A DNA stretch of 64,000 bases from Pseudooceanicola marinus (GCF_020177265.1 NZ_JAIVMC010000003.1:186001-250000); one strand, 5' to 3'. Positions 1 to 9,469 are shown, counted from the first letter of the stretch. A program made the numbers and translations. The notes: generated from the sequence alone by a model not told the origin.

Positions 1-3000
1 TTCGATACCCTGGCGGCTGTCGACGTTGCATCCGGCGGCGGGGTGCAAAGCGACGCCGCGAGGGCCCTGCGACAGGGCCTCTCGGATATTCTGGCGCCGC
101 TGGATCTGCCGCAGCAGACCCTTGGCCTGGACTGGCAACTGGAGTGTGACCTGCCTGACGCCGCGGCCCTGATTGCCGGGATCTCGGCGGAATACCCCGC
201 GCTGATCGCCGAATGTACGGCGCTGGCGCATCTGGCGGAGGCGCTGCCGCGCTGGCTCGCCACCGGTCTGCCTGAAAGCGACGAGGTCGGTTTCGGCCGC
301 GCAACGCTCGACGGGCTGGAAGGGGGCTCGGTCGTGACCGAAGCCCGCGCGCGCCTCGTTGTAGAGGCGCTTGGCACGCTGCTCGCAGCGCGGCCGGTCC
401 GGTCCGGTCGACCGCTTTGCGTGGTCGAGCTTTGCGATGGCCCCCCGCGTCTGTTGCCGCATTTGCAGGGCGTGGGCGATGGCGCCGCCTGGACAGGCTG
501 GGCCCTGGAGGAGGACCGGGCCACCCTGTTGCCGCCCAGCTTGGGCGGGGGGATCGGCAGGTTGGGCCCGGCGCATCTGGCCGAGATCGGCCCGGTGGAC
601 CTGGTGCTGGGCTGTGGTTCCGCGATGACGGCGGTCACCTGGTCGACCCGGCTGGCCGCCCTGCGCCCGGCCCTGCGTCCCGGAGGGGCGGTGATCCTGG
701 CCGAGGCCAGGCCGCGCCCGCACCTGGCATTGCTCCGCCTACTTGGCGAGGCACTGGCCGAAGAGGCCTCGGATCGGCCGCGCCCGCCGAAACTGCAGGA
801 GGCACCGGGCCTCGAAGAGGCGGCCCGTGCGGCCGGCTTTGATGAAGCGTGGGCCCAGCCCTGCGCAGGGGCCTGCGGGCTGACGCTGTTGATCGCCCGG
901 ACACCGGGCGGGGGCGCCATAGAGGGTGGTGCGCCCAGTGACCCGGACGCTCAGCAGGCAGAGGGCACGGGACTGGAGGAGACGCTCCGCGCCGCGCTGA
1001 TCGGAGAGGTCCTGCCGCCGGAAGAGACGGCGGAGCCCTTGCCGGTCCTGGCCGGGGCGGAGGGGGCAGGTCCCCTGGTGCTCTTTGCGCCGCCCCCCGG
1101 GCCGGAGGGACAGGAACGCCCTGGCGCGCCCCTGCTCGCGGCGCGTCTGCTGGCGCTGTCGACCTGCTTGCGCCGCGAAGAGGCCCGGGGCGCGCGGGAC
1201 ATCTGGCTCATCTGCCCGGGCGGCGCGGGGGCCGGAGGCCTCGCCCCGCCGGATCCGGACCAGGCGGCGCTCTGGGCGGTGATGCGCACGGCAAAGAACG
1301 AATACCCCGGCTTCGACATCCACGCGGTGGATCCGATGGGGCTGCCGCCGGCCGAGGCCGCGACCCGGATCGCCGCGCTGATCGAGGCCGGCACCCCGGA
1401 AACGGAGCTTTGTCTGACATCAGATGGCCCCCGGGCGCTGCGGGTGCGGGCAGGCGAGGCGGCCAGGGCGGTCGCGTCGCCCGCGGTGCGGCTCGCGGCG
1501 GATCCCGCCGGAGGCCTCGACCGCCTGGCCTGGCGCGCGGCGCCCCTGCCGGAGCCCGGGCCTGGCGAGGTTCGGGTGGATGTAGCGGCCGCGGGGCTGA
1601 ACTATCGCGATGTGATGTGGTCCATGGCGCTGCTGCCCGAGGAGGCATTGGAGAGCGGATTTGCCGGGCCGACCCTCGGCCTGGAATGTGCCGGTCGCGT
1701 CGCGGCCCTGGGCGCGGGGGTGACCGAGTTGGCCGTGGGGGATGCCGTCGCCAGCTTCGGCCCGGCTTGCCTGGCCAGCCACATGGTGACCGACGCCGCC
1801 TGGCTGACGCGCCTGCCCGATGGGCTCTCTCCGGAAGAGGCGGCGACGCTGCCCGTGGCCTTCTTCACCGCCTTCTACGCGCTGGAGCACCTGGGGCGCA
1901 TGCGACCGGGGGAAACGGTGCTGATCCACGGCGGGGCGGGGGGGGTCGGCCTGGCCGCGATCCAGGTCGCGCAGTGGCGGGGCGCCCGGATCATCGCCAC
2001 CGCCGGCACGGAGGCAAAGCGCGCCTACCTGCGCGCCCTCGGGGTCGAGCATGTCCTGTCGTCCCGCGACCTGGCCTTCGCGGCGGAGGTGCGGGCCCTG
2101 GGCGGTGTCGATCTGGTGCTGAACGCCCTGGCCGGCGAGGCGATGGAACGCAGCCTCGGGTTGCTGCGCCCCTTCGGTCGGTTCCTGGAGTTGGGCAAGG
2201 TCGATTTCTACGCCAATACCGGCATCGGCCTGCGCCCGCTGAAGGACAATGTGACCTACCACGGGGTCGATATCGACCGCCTGCTGCGTCACGATCCCGC
2301 CCTGGCGCGAGAGCTCTTTGCCCAGGTGATGACCCTGTTCCGGGACGGGGCATTGGCCCCCCTGCCGGTGCGCGCCTTCGATGGCACGCAGGTCGAGGAG
2401 GCCTTCCGCCTGATGCAACGGTCGGGTCATGTGGGCAAGGTGGTGATCCGCCCGCCCGCGACGCCCCGTGCCGCGCCGCCCGAGGCGCCGGTGCTGTTCC
2501 GGCCAGAGGCGGAGGGCGTCGTGGTGATCGCCGGCGGCGGCAGCGGCCTGGGGCTTGCCCTGGCCGCGCGGCTGGTGCGCAATGGCGCGCGCAAGATCGC
2601 CGTGCTGGGGCGGCGGGCCGAGCCTGCGCCGGCCCTGCTGCTGGAAATGGCCCGCGCCGCGGACCTCGGCGCGGAGATCCGGCCGGTCTGCTGCGACATC
2701 GCCGATGCCGCTGCGCTGGAGGACAGCCTGCAGGCGCTGCGGGACTGGGGACCACTGGACCTGGTGGTCAATTCCGCCATGGTGCTGCAGGACATGCGGC
2801 TGGCCGATCTTTCGGCGCCCGTCCTGAAGAAGGTGTTGGCGGCGAAGGTGACGGGCACCCGCAACCTTGATCGCGCGACCCGGGGCGACGCGCTGCGCGG
2901 CTTTGTCGTCTTCACCTCGATGGCGACCTTGATCGGCAATCACGGGCAAGGTGCTTATGTCGCTGGCAACGCCTGGGCCGAGGCCCTGGTGCGCCAGCGC

Positions 3001-3735
3001 CGCGCCGCCGGTCTGCCCGCTCTGGCCGTCGGCTGGGGCGCGATCGACGATTGCGGCTACCTGACCCGCGACGCCGAGACGGCACAGGTCGTGCGCCGCT
3101 TCGGCGGTGGCGTGCGCTTCGGCGTGGCCCAGGCTCTGCGCGCCCTGGACGAACTGCTGGCCTTCGACCAGCAGGAGGATGCGGATCCGGTGATCTGGGT
3201 CTCGCCGATGGCCTGGGCCGCGTCCACAGCCAGCCTGCGCCTGCTGCGCGGACCGACGCATCAGGTCCTCCGGGCCCTGGGCCAGCAATCCGGGGAGGGG
3301 CCCGAGGGCGACGACCTGCGCGCCACCCTGGCCGCCCTGTCGGCTGAGGCGGCGGAGAAGCGGCTGACCGGCTTCCTCCTGCGGGAGGTTGCGCGGATCC
3401 TTCGCGTCCCGGAAAGCGGCCTGTCGGCGACCCGTCCGGTGGCTGATTTCGGCGTCGATTCCCTGATGGGCATCGAGTTGGGTCTGGCCGCCCAGCAGGC
3501 GCTCGGGGATGACATCCCGCTCATGGCGATCTCGGATGCGCAGAGCATGGCGGAAATCGCGCGCCGCATCGTGGCCCATATTCAGGGGACGGGCCCCGGT
3601 GCCGGGAACACTGGCCTGGGCGATCTGGCGGCACAACACCTGGGCACGGCCCCGGCGGACGGGACGGAGGCAACGGACGGACCGCGCGCTCGTCGCGCCG
3701 CAGGCGGTGGCGGTGCGATGGAGGCGGCGGAATGA
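1..3735 (+). CDS. RkpA-like type I polyketide synthase, C-terminal part (MT-like, ER, KR, ACP)
   Basis: The frame is open through the left edge, so the start lies outside the window; 1244 codons are visible (numbered from base 1). Domains in order: a methyltransferase-like fold (about 135-290) whose SAM motif is degenerate (VVELCDGPP, not ExGxGxG); a structural reductase subdomain (about 350-480); a zinc-free enoyl reductase (about 506-817) with HGGAGGVG at 643-650; a ketoreductase (840-1060) with GGGSGLG, Ser973 and Tyr986; and an acyl carrier domain with GVDSLMG, phosphopantetheine Ser1154. A Gly/Ala-rich tail of about 60 residues follows. No KS, AT or DH is visible; they are presumably upstream. 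Its stop overlaps the start of the oxoamine synthase (ATGA). Domain order and neighbours match RkpA of the S. meliloti rkp-1 region, which is needed for capsule production. The product is probably a reduced acyl chain held on the ACP. Confidence 0.88.
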   Translation, partial: FDTLAAVDVASGGGVQSDAARALRQGLSDILAPLDLPQQTLGLDWQLECDLPDAAALIAGISAEYPALIAECTALAHLAEALPRWLATGLPESDEVGFGRATLDGLEGGSVVTEARARLVVEALGTLLAARPVRSGRPLCVVELCDGPPRLLPHLQGVGDGAAWTGWALEEDRATLLPPSLGGGIGRLGPAHLAEIGPVDLVLGCGSAMTAVTWSTRLAALRPALRPGGAVILAEARPRPHLALLRLLGEALAEEASDRPRPPKLQEAPGLEEAARAAGFDEAWAQPCAGACGLTLLIARTPGGGAIEGGAPSDPDAQQAEGTGLEETLRAALIGEVLPPEETAEPLPVLAGAEGAGPLVLFAPPPGPEGQERPGAPLLAARLLALSTCLRREEARGARDIWLICPGGAGAGGLAPPDPDQAALWAVMRTAKNEYPGFDIHAVDPMGLPPAEAATRIAALIEAGTPETELCLTSDGPRALRVRAGEAARAVASPAVRLAADPAGGLDRLAWRAAPLPEPGPGEVRVDVAAAGLNYRDVMWSMALLPEEALESGFAGPTLGLECAGRVAALGAGVTELAVGDAVASFGPACLASHMVTDAAWLTRLPDGLSPEEAATLPVAFFTAFYALEHLGRMRPGETVLIHGGAGGVGLAAIQVAQWRGARIIATAGTEAKRAYLRALGVEHVLSSRDLAFAAEVRALGGVDLVLNALAGEAMERSLGLLRPFGRFLELGKVDFYANTGIGLRPLKDNVTYHGVDIDRLLRHDPALARELFAQVMTLFRDGALAPLPVRAFDGTQVEEAFRLMQRSGHVGKVVIRPPATPRAAPPEAPVLFRPEAEGVVVIAGGGSGLGLALAARLVRNGARKIAVLGRRAEPAPALLLEMARAADLGAEIRPVCCDIADAAALEDSLQALRDWGPLDLVVNSAMVLQDMRLADLSAPVLKKVLAAKVTGTRNLDRATRGDALRGFVVFTSMATLIGNHGQGAYVAGNAWAEALVRQRRAAGLPALAVGWGAIDDCGYLTRDAETAQVVRRFGGGVRFGVAQALRALDELLAFDQQEDADPVIWVSPMAWAASTASLRLLRGPTHQVLRALGQQSGEGPEGDDLRATLAALSAEAAEKRLTGFLLREVARILRVPESGLSATRPVADFGVDSLMGIELGLAAQQALGDDIPLMAISDAQSMAEIARRIVAHIQGTGPGAGNTGLGDLAAQHLGTAPADGTEATDGPRARRAAGGGGAMEAAE

Positions 3736-5171
3736 GCGGGGCAGGACAGCGCCGTGGCCTGACGCCGGAGATCCGCGACGCCGCCCTGGGCGCCGCCCGC
3801 CGGGCCTCCGTCGCCGCTCCTGCCGCAAGAGGTCTGGCCGGCGGGACCTCTCGACCTGCCGCGCCTGCGCCAGCCACGGAACCCGTGGCCCGAACCGATA
3901 TGGCTGGGGTCCGCCCCAGGGGACTGCACCGGCTGGAGGGATGGCAGCAGATGCAGGCGCTGGACCAGACGACGGAGGCGCTTGGCGTGGCCTCGCCTTA
4001 CTTCCGCCGGCATGAGGGGCGGGCGGCCGATACCACCCGGATTGCCGGGCGGGACTGTCTGAACTTCGCCTCTTACGACTACCTCGGCCTCAACGCCGCT
4101 TCGGGGCCGCGGGCCGCGGCGCGGCAGGCGCTGGACACATATGGGGTGTCCGCTTCGGGGAGCCGGATGGTCTCCGGCACGCGGCCCGTCCATGATGCGC
4201 TGGAGGCGGCGCTGGCGCGGCACTACGGCTGCGAGGCGGCGCTGAGCTTCGTCAGTGGTCATGCCACCAACGTCAGCTTGATCGCCACCCTGATGGGAGA
4301 GGGCGACCTGGTGCTGTCGGATGCCTATATCCACAATTCCGTCAGCACCGGCATGGCCCTGTCGGGCGCGGCGCGGCGCAGCTTTCCGCACAACGACCTG
4401 GCCGCGCTGGAGCGGATCCTGGAAAACGCCCGGCCGCTGCACCGCCACGTGCTGATCGTGGTCGAGGGCCTGTATTCCATGGATGGTGACTTGCCCGATC
4501 TGGCCGGCCTGCTGGCGCTGCGCGACCGTTTCGACGCCTGGTTGATGGTGGATGAAGCCCATGCTCTGGGGCCGGTCGGCCCGACCGGGCAGGGCGTGTT
4601 CGAGCATTTCGGCCTGGAGCCCGCGCTGGTCGACATCTGGATGGGCACGCTCAGCAAGACCTTGGCCTCCACCGGCGGCTACGTGGCAGGCAGCGCAGAC
4701 CTGATCCGCCTGCTGCAGCACCGCGCGCCGGGGCACGTCTTTTCGGTGGCCCTGCCGCCGGTGCTGGCGGCGGGGGCCGAGGCGGCGCTGGTTCAGATGG
4801 GGGAAGAGCCCTGGCGGGTCGAGAAGCTGCACGCCAACGGGGCGCATTTCCTGACCACGGCGCGCCGGCTTGGGCTCGACCCCGGGGCGGGGCAGGGGTT
4901 CGGCGTCCTGCCGGTCATGGTGGGCGACAGCCTGCAGGCCGCGCGTCTGTCGGAACGGTTGCTCGCCCGGGGCATCAACGTGGCGCCGGTGACCTTCCCG
5001 GGCGTGCCCATGGGCGCGGCCCGGCTGCGTTTCTTCCTGTCATCGGATCACGACACCGCGCAGATCGACCAGGCGCTGAAGGCCTGTGCGGAGGAACTGG
5101 CGCGGCTGCGCGACGACGGCCTGGGCCGCCTGATGAGCGGCAGCCGACGAAACGAAAGGGCAGGATCATGA
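3732..5171 (+). CDS. Alpha-oxoamine synthase (RkpG-like, PLP-dependent)
   Basis: A 479-residue fold-type I PLP enzyme of the 8-amino-7-oxononanoate/serine palmitoyl/5-aminolevulinate synthase family, which joins an acyl thioester to an amino acid with loss of CO2. Seen: substrate-site motif NFASYDYLGL (111-120), PLP-ring Asp274 and His277 in DEAHALG, and Schiff-base Lys309 in GTLSKT. The first 95 or so residues are Ala/Pro/Arg-rich and outside the family core (usual length about 390-400). Translation is coupled to the PKS (ATGA), so the likely acyl donor is the PKS carrier domain and the product a sphingoid-like 2-amino ketone. RkpG in S. meliloti occupies the same place. No other biotin gene is present, which argues against a BioF role. 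Which amino acid is used cannot be read from the sequence. Confidence 0.85.
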   Translation: MSGAGQRRGLTPEIRDAALGAARRASVAAPAARGLAGGTSRPAAPAPATEPVARTDMAGVRPRGLHRLEGWQQMQALDQTTEALGVASPYFRRHEGRAADTTRIAGRDCLNFASYDYLGLNAASGPRAAARQALDTYGVSASGSRMVSGTRPVHDALEAALARHYGCEAALSFVSGHATNVSLIATLMGEGDLVLSDAYIHNSVSTGMALSGAARRSFPHNDLAALERILENARPLHRHVLIVVEGLYSMDGDLPDLAGLLALRDRFDAWLMVDEAHALGPVGPTGQGVFEHFGLEPALVDIWMGTLSKTLASTGGYVAGSADLIRLLQHRAPGHVFSVALPPVLAAGAEAALVQMGEEPWRVEKLHANGAHFLTTARRLGLDPGAGQGFGVLPVMVGDSLQAARLSERLLARGINVAPVTFPGVPMGAARLRFFLSSDHDTAQIDQALKACAEELARLRDDGLGRLMSGSRRNERAGS

Positions 5172-6349
5172 TGGACGCAGGCAGCACTGTCCCGGCACCG
5201 AAACGCATCCTGGTGGTCGGCGCGGGCCTCTCGGGCGCTGTCGTCGCGCGCGAACTGGCCGATGCGGGCCACCATGTGACGGTGCAGGATGAACGTCGTC
5301 ACATCGCCGGCAATTGCCATACGGAGGTCGATCCGCGGACCGGCATCCTGGTCCATGCCTATGGCCCCCATATCTTCCACACCGACGATGCCGCCGTCTG
5401 GGCCTATGTCACCCGCTTCGCGGACATGGTGCCGTTCCGCCACCGGGTGAAGGCCGTGGCCGGCGGGCGGGTCTATTCGTTGCCCATCAACCTGCACACG
5501 ATCAACCAGCTCTACGGCCGGGCTATGACCCCCTGCGAGGCCCGCCATTTCATCCGCAGCCAGGCCATCGCCGGGGACGACGCCCCGGTCAGCTTCGAGG
5601 AGCAGGCCCTGCGCTTCGTCGGGCCGCGCATCTACGAGACCTTCCTGCGCGGCTACACGCGCAAGCAATGGGGTGTGGAACCGTCGGACCTGCCAGCCTC
5701 GATCCTGAAACGCCTGCCGTTGCGGTTCGACTACGACGATCGCTACTTCGATCACCGTCACCAGGCCATGCCGCGGCACGGCTACACGGAGATGGTGGCG
5801 CGGATCCTTGATGCCCCCCGGATCGAGTTGCGCCTGAACGCCCCCTTCGACGGGCGCCCCGGTCCGGAGTTTGATCACCTGGTCTACACCGGCCCCCTGG
5901 ATCGCTACTTCGGCCAGGACCTGGGCCCGCTGGGCTATCGGACGCTGGAGTTTGAGCGTTTCGAGGTCGAGGGCGATGCTCAGGGGACGGCGGTGGTGAA
6001 TTTCTGCGATGAAGAGGTGCCATATACCCGCGTGACCGAACACCGGCATTTCTCCCCCTGGGGGGAAACCCCGCCCGAGCGCAGTGTCTGCTTCCGCGAA
6101 TACAGCCATGCGGCGCGCCCGGGCGACATCCCCTATTACCCGCTGCGTCTGCTGGGCGACCGCAAACTGCTGTCGCACTATCGCGCCCGCGCGGAGGCGG
6201 AGGAGGGCGTGACCTTCGTGGGGCGGCTTGGCACCTACGCCTATCTCGACATGGACAAGGCCATCGCGCGGGCACTGGAAACCGCCGGGGCCCTCAATGC
6301 CGCCTGGGCGCGGGAGGCGGAGGCCCCGGCCTTTGTGCATGCCCCGTGA
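5168..6349 (+). CDS. glf: UDP-galactopyranose mutase
   Basis: Flavoenzyme of 393 residues that interconverts UDP-galactopyranose and UDP-galactofuranose, the donor for Galf glycans. The FAD dinucleotide motif GAGLSG is at 18-23. Family signatures follow: YGPHIFHT, SLPINLHTINQLYG, GYTRKQWG, the RYFDHRHQAMP segment, and the C-terminal FVGRLGTYAYLDMD. Length is typical of bacterial Glf. It starts at ATG 5168, overlapping the previous stop by four bases. Together with the galactofuranosyltransferase that follows it shows the operon product contains galactofuranose. Confidence 0.95.
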   Translation: MMDAGSTVPAPKRILVVGAGLSGAVVARELADAGHHVTVQDERRHIAGNCHTEVDPRTGILVHAYGPHIFHTDDAAVWAYVTRFADMVPFRHRVKAVAGGRVYSLPINLHTINQLYGRAMTPCEARHFIRSQAIAGDDAPVSFEEQALRFVGPRIYETFLRGYTRKQWGVEPSDLPASILKRLPLRFDYDDRYFDHRHQAMPRHGYTEMVARILDAPRIELRLNAPFDGRPGPEFDHLVYTGPLDRYFGQDLGPLGYRTLEFERFEVEGDAQGTAVVNFCDEEVPYTRVTEHRHFSPWGETPPERSVCFREYSHAARPGDIPYYPLRLLGDRKLLSHYRARAEAEEGVTFVGRLGTYAYLDMDKAIARALETAGALNAAWAREAEAPAFVHAP

Positions 6350-8184
6350 ATGCGCCCGGCATTTTCCCCAACGAACCGATCCACCGGCTGCAGGAGGTCC
6401 TGTTCCCGGCGCCCGCGCGACCGCCGGACCTCTACCTGCAGGCGGAGCCGGGCGCGGTGGAGGTCAGCGGTGGCACCCTGGCCTGCCTGGCGGGGACGCG
6501 GCTCGACTTCGGCACCTGGTTCAACAGCTTCTACCTCGGATTCTGGTCCGCCCACGCGCAGATCCGCCGTCTGATCCTGCGGCTGAGCTTTCACGGCGCC
6601 CTGCGCATCACCGTCGAGTTGCGCCGCGACGGTGTGCCGCCCCGTGTCCTCGCCCGGCAGGAGGTCGAGGGCGCGGGCGAACCCTTCGTGTTGCCCCTGC
6701 CGGATCCGGGGGAGGTGGGGCGGCTGGCCCTCTTGCTCGACTGTCTCGGCGCCTGCCGCCTGGTGGAGGCAGCCTTTTGCACTGATGTCGCGCCGGCCCC
6801 CGTGCGCCTGTCGATCGGCATCTGTACCTTCAACCGAGAAGAGAAGCTGCGGTCGACGCTGGACAATCTGGCCCGGATCCGCGCAACCCTGCCGGAGTTG
6901 ATCGACATCATTCTGGTCAACCAGGGTGATCCCTTGGCCACGCCCGAGACGCGGGCCGCGCTGGATCGGGCGGGCGCCCGGCTGATCCATCAACCGAACC
7001 TCGGGGGCGCCGGCGGCTTCACCCGGGGTCTGGACGCGGCCTGTAGCAGCCCGGGGGACCCGACCCATCACCTGTTGATGGACGACGATATCGCCCTGGA
7101 TCCACGCATGATCCGCCGCCTGGTCGAGGCGCTGGCCTACGCGCGGCCTGATCGCGCCCTAGGTGGCGCCATGCTGGAGACGGAGCGTCCGCGTGTCTTG
7201 CACGAGGCCGGGGCGCGTTTGCAGCGGGGCTGGGGAGTGGCCTCCTTCGGCACTGGTCGGGCGCTCGGGCGGCAGGAAACGCTCGGGCTCTTCGATCGGG
7301 TGGCCCGGGCGGACTACAACGGCTGGTGGTTCTGCGCTGTGCCCATGGCGGCGGTGCGTCGCGCCGGGTTGCCGCTGCCGCTGTTCATCCGCGGCGACGA
7401 CATCGAGTATGGCTGCCGGCTGGGCGCGGGGGGCGTCGCCAGCGTGACCCTGCCGGGCTGTGCCGTCTGGCACGACGCCTTCGCCGGCAAGGCGCGTCCC
7501 TGGCTGACCTACTACGACTACCGCAACCTTCTGGTGAATGCGGCCCTCCATCCGCAGGTCGCGCCGCCGCCCGCTCCGGTGGAGGTGCTGGGCGCGCTCT
7601 TTGCGCGGTTGCTGTGCCATCAGTACGGCATGGCCGCGGCAGTGCGCCAGGCGGTGTCAGACTACCTCGCCGGGCCCGGGCAGATCGACCGGATCCCCCT
7701 GGCGGAGCGGCACACCCAGTTGTCCGCCCGGTTCAGCCGGGAGGATGGCCAGCCGCTGGCCCCCGGGACACCGGCGCCCCCACCGGGACCCGCGCGGGCC
7801 AGGCCGCAGGCGATCGGGCGCGTCGTGGCCCTGTTCCTGCGTCGGTTCATCCAGATCTCACGCGGCGCCGGGCGTGGCGATCCCGTCACCGCCAGCTACA
7901 GCCTGCACCAGATCACCCCGGCGGCGGTCGGCCCCGGCCCCTATGTGCGCCGCGCCGATCCGGAGGGGCGCCGGTGCCTGATCCTGTCGCCACATCGCGC
8001 GCGGCTCTGGTGGGGCGCGCTGGCGGCACTAGCGCTATGGCTACACTACCTCTTGCGCCACCGTGCCGCGGCGCGCCGCTGGCGGGACGGGGCCAGTGCG
8101 CTGGCGGAACGGGAGGCCTGGGCGCGCCGGTTTGCCGGGGCCTGTGCAGGGCCGCAGAGCGGGGACCGTTCCGATGGCGCCTGA
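6346..8184 (+). CDS. GlfT2-like galactofuranosyltransferase
   Basis: A 612-residue protein starting at GTG 6346, overlapping the glf stop (GTGA). An N-terminal beta-rich region (about 1-150) precedes a GT-A domain of family GT2. Seen: SIGICTFNRE, the metal-binding DDD at 246-248 (LLMDDDI), DYNGWWFCAVP, FIRGDDIEYG with Asp351/Asp352, and WHD at 375-377 followed by an aromatic TYYDYRN segment. These are hallmarks of the actinobacterial GlfT2 family, which transfers Galf from UDP-Galf. A hydrophobic stretch at about 555-571 near the C-terminus could anchor it to the inner membrane, followed by a basic tail. Context next to glf supports the donor; the acceptor is unknown, perhaps the lipid made by the PKS/oxoamine synthase. 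Confidence 0.87.
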   Translation: MNAPGIFPNEPIHRLQEVLFPAPARPPDLYLQAEPGAVEVSGGTLACLAGTRLDFGTWFNSFYLGFWSAHAQIRRLILRLSFHGALRITVELRRDGVPPRVLARQEVEGAGEPFVLPLPDPGEVGRLALLLDCLGACRLVEAAFCTDVAPAPVRLSIGICTFNREEKLRSTLDNLARIRATLPELIDIILVNQGDPLATPETRAALDRAGARLIHQPNLGGAGGFTRGLDAACSSPGDPTHHLLMDDDIALDPRMIRRLVEALAYARPDRALGGAMLETERPRVLHEAGARLQRGWGVASFGTGRALGRQETLGLFDRVARADYNGWWFCAVPMAAVRRAGLPLPLFIRGDDIEYGCRLGAGGVASVTLPGCAVWHDAFAGKARPWLTYYDYRNLLVNAALHPQVAPPPAPVEVLGALFARLLCHQYGMAAAVRQAVSDYLAGPGQIDRIPLAERHTQLSARFSREDGQPLAPGTPAPPPGPARARPQAIGRVVALFLRRFIQISRGAGRGDPVTASYSLHQITPAAVGPGPYVRRADPEGRRCLILSPHRARLWWGALAALALWLHYLLRHRAAARRWRDGASALAEREAWARRFAGACAGPQSGDRSDGA

Positions 8185-9469
8185 CGCATCCGCCGCGCCC
8201 AAGGTGCTCTTCCTGCAGGGGCCGCCCTCGGATTTCGCCCGCGCCCTCGGGGCCGAGCTGACGGCCCGGGGTGCGCGTGTGCACCGGGTCAACCTCTGCG
8301 CCGGGGACTGGATCTACTGGCATGGCCCCGGCACGCGCAGCTATCGCGGCAGCCTGGCGGGCTGGCCCGACTGGCTGGACAGGGTTCTGGAGACCGAGGG
8401 GATCACCGATTTGCTCTATTTCGGCGATTGCCAGCCTTATCATCGCGCCGCCCGTCGCGTGGCAGAACGGCGCGGGGTCCGCACGCTGGCCTACGAATAC
8501 GGCTACCTGCGACCTGACTGGATCGTGGCGGAGCCGGGCGGGCAGAGCGCCTATTCCCGCCTCACCGCAGATCCTGCCCGTCTGCGGGCCGCGGCCCGCG
8601 ATCTGCCCGCGGTGGACCTGGCCCCGCGTCACCGGATCGACCGGAGGCGCGAGGCGCGGGGCGACGTGATCTATCACCTGGCCAACTACCTGCTTGCCCC
8701 GCTTTACCCGCGCTTTCGTCGCGACCGGGTGTTCAACCCGATCCTGGAGTACCTATCCTATCTGCCGCGGCATCGCCGCGCCCGGCGGGGGGAGGGGCAG
8801 GCGCGGCGGCTGGCCGACCGGCTTGGGGCCGAGGGCGCGCCGGTCTTCCTGGCGATTCTGCAGATGCAGAACGACTATCAGATCCGCGCCAATTCGCCTT
8901 ACCGCGATCAGCGCCACTACCTGGAGGAACTGGCCGCCTCTTTCGCGAAGCATGCGCCGCCGCAGGCCCAGCTGGTGGTGAAACTGCACCCCCATGACAA
9001 TGGCCTGACGCCCTGGCGCCGCTGCCTGGGCCGCCTGCACCATCGGTTCGGCCTGGCGGGGCGTCTGCACCTGCTGGACGGCGGCCGGGTGGAGGACTGG
9101 GCCCGCCGCGCGCAGGGCGTGGTCACGATCAACAGCACGGCCGGGCTGACCGCGCTGTCCTGTCGCGCTCCGGTCATCGTGTGCGGGGTGGCGATCTACG
9201 ACCTGCCGGGGCTGACGCATCAGGCTGGGCTGGACAGGTTCTGGCAGGTGCCGCAGCCACCCGACCCGGACTGTCTGGAGGACATGCTGCGGGTCCTGGC
9301 CCATTATCTTCACGTTCGGGGGGCCTTCTACGGCGGATCGGGGCAACAGGCCGCCATCAGCGCCATGGCGGATCGGATCATGGCCCCGATGCCGGCGCCT
9401 CTGATCTTTGAGCCGGTCCCGCCGCGACTGGCCCATGCCCGCGCCATGGGGGTGCCGGTCGATGCCTGA
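8174..9469 (+). CDS. KpsS/RkpJ-like capsule glycosyltransferase
   Basis: A 431-residue protein of the capsule export KpsS/KpsC family. KpsS and KpsC are beta-Kdo transferases that build the linker between lipid and capsule polysaccharide. Seen: N-terminal VLFLQGP followed by a long divergent Rossmann-like region, the HPHDNG segment (His272, His274), and INSTAGL (319-325) followed by ALSCRAPVI, the usual family signature. The start at ATG 8174 overlaps the preceding gene by 11 bases. In S. meliloti rkpJ lies in the same cluster. No KpsC, KpsMTED or polysaccharide polymerase is in the window, so either they are elsewhere or this protein works on a short glycan. Confidence 0.82.
   Translation: MAPDASAAPKVLFLQGPPSDFARALGAELTARGARVHRVNLCAGDWIYWHGPGTRSYRGSLAGWPDWLDRVLETEGITDLLYFGDCQPYHRAARRVAERRGVRTLAYEYGYLRPDWIVAEPGGQSAYSRLTADPARLRAAARDLPAVDLAPRHRIDRRREARGDVIYHLANYLLAPLYPRFRRDRVFNPILEYLSYLPRHRRARRGEGQARRLADRLGAEGAPVFLAILQMQNDYQIRANSPYRDQRHYLEELAASFAKHAPPQAQLVVKLHPHDNGLTPWRRCLGRLHHRFGLAGRLHLLDGGRVEDWARRAQGVVTINSTAGLTALSCRAPVIVCGVAIYDLPGLTHQAGLDRFWQVPQPPDPDCLEDMLRVLAHYLHVRGAFYGGSGQQAAISAMADRIMAPMPAPLIFEPVPPRLAHARAMGVPVDA

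Noticed and set aside
1420-3828. An 800-codon open frame antisense to the polyketide synthase
   Set aside because: No recognisable domains, Gln/Arg/His-rich composition typical of the opposite strand of a GC-rich gene, and the + strand has clear ER, KR and ACP domains.
3732-5171. BioF (8-amino-7-oxononanoate synthase for biotin)
   Set aside because: No biotin genes nearby, an unusual N-terminal extension, and coupling to a PKS carrier protein as in the rkpA-rkpG pair.
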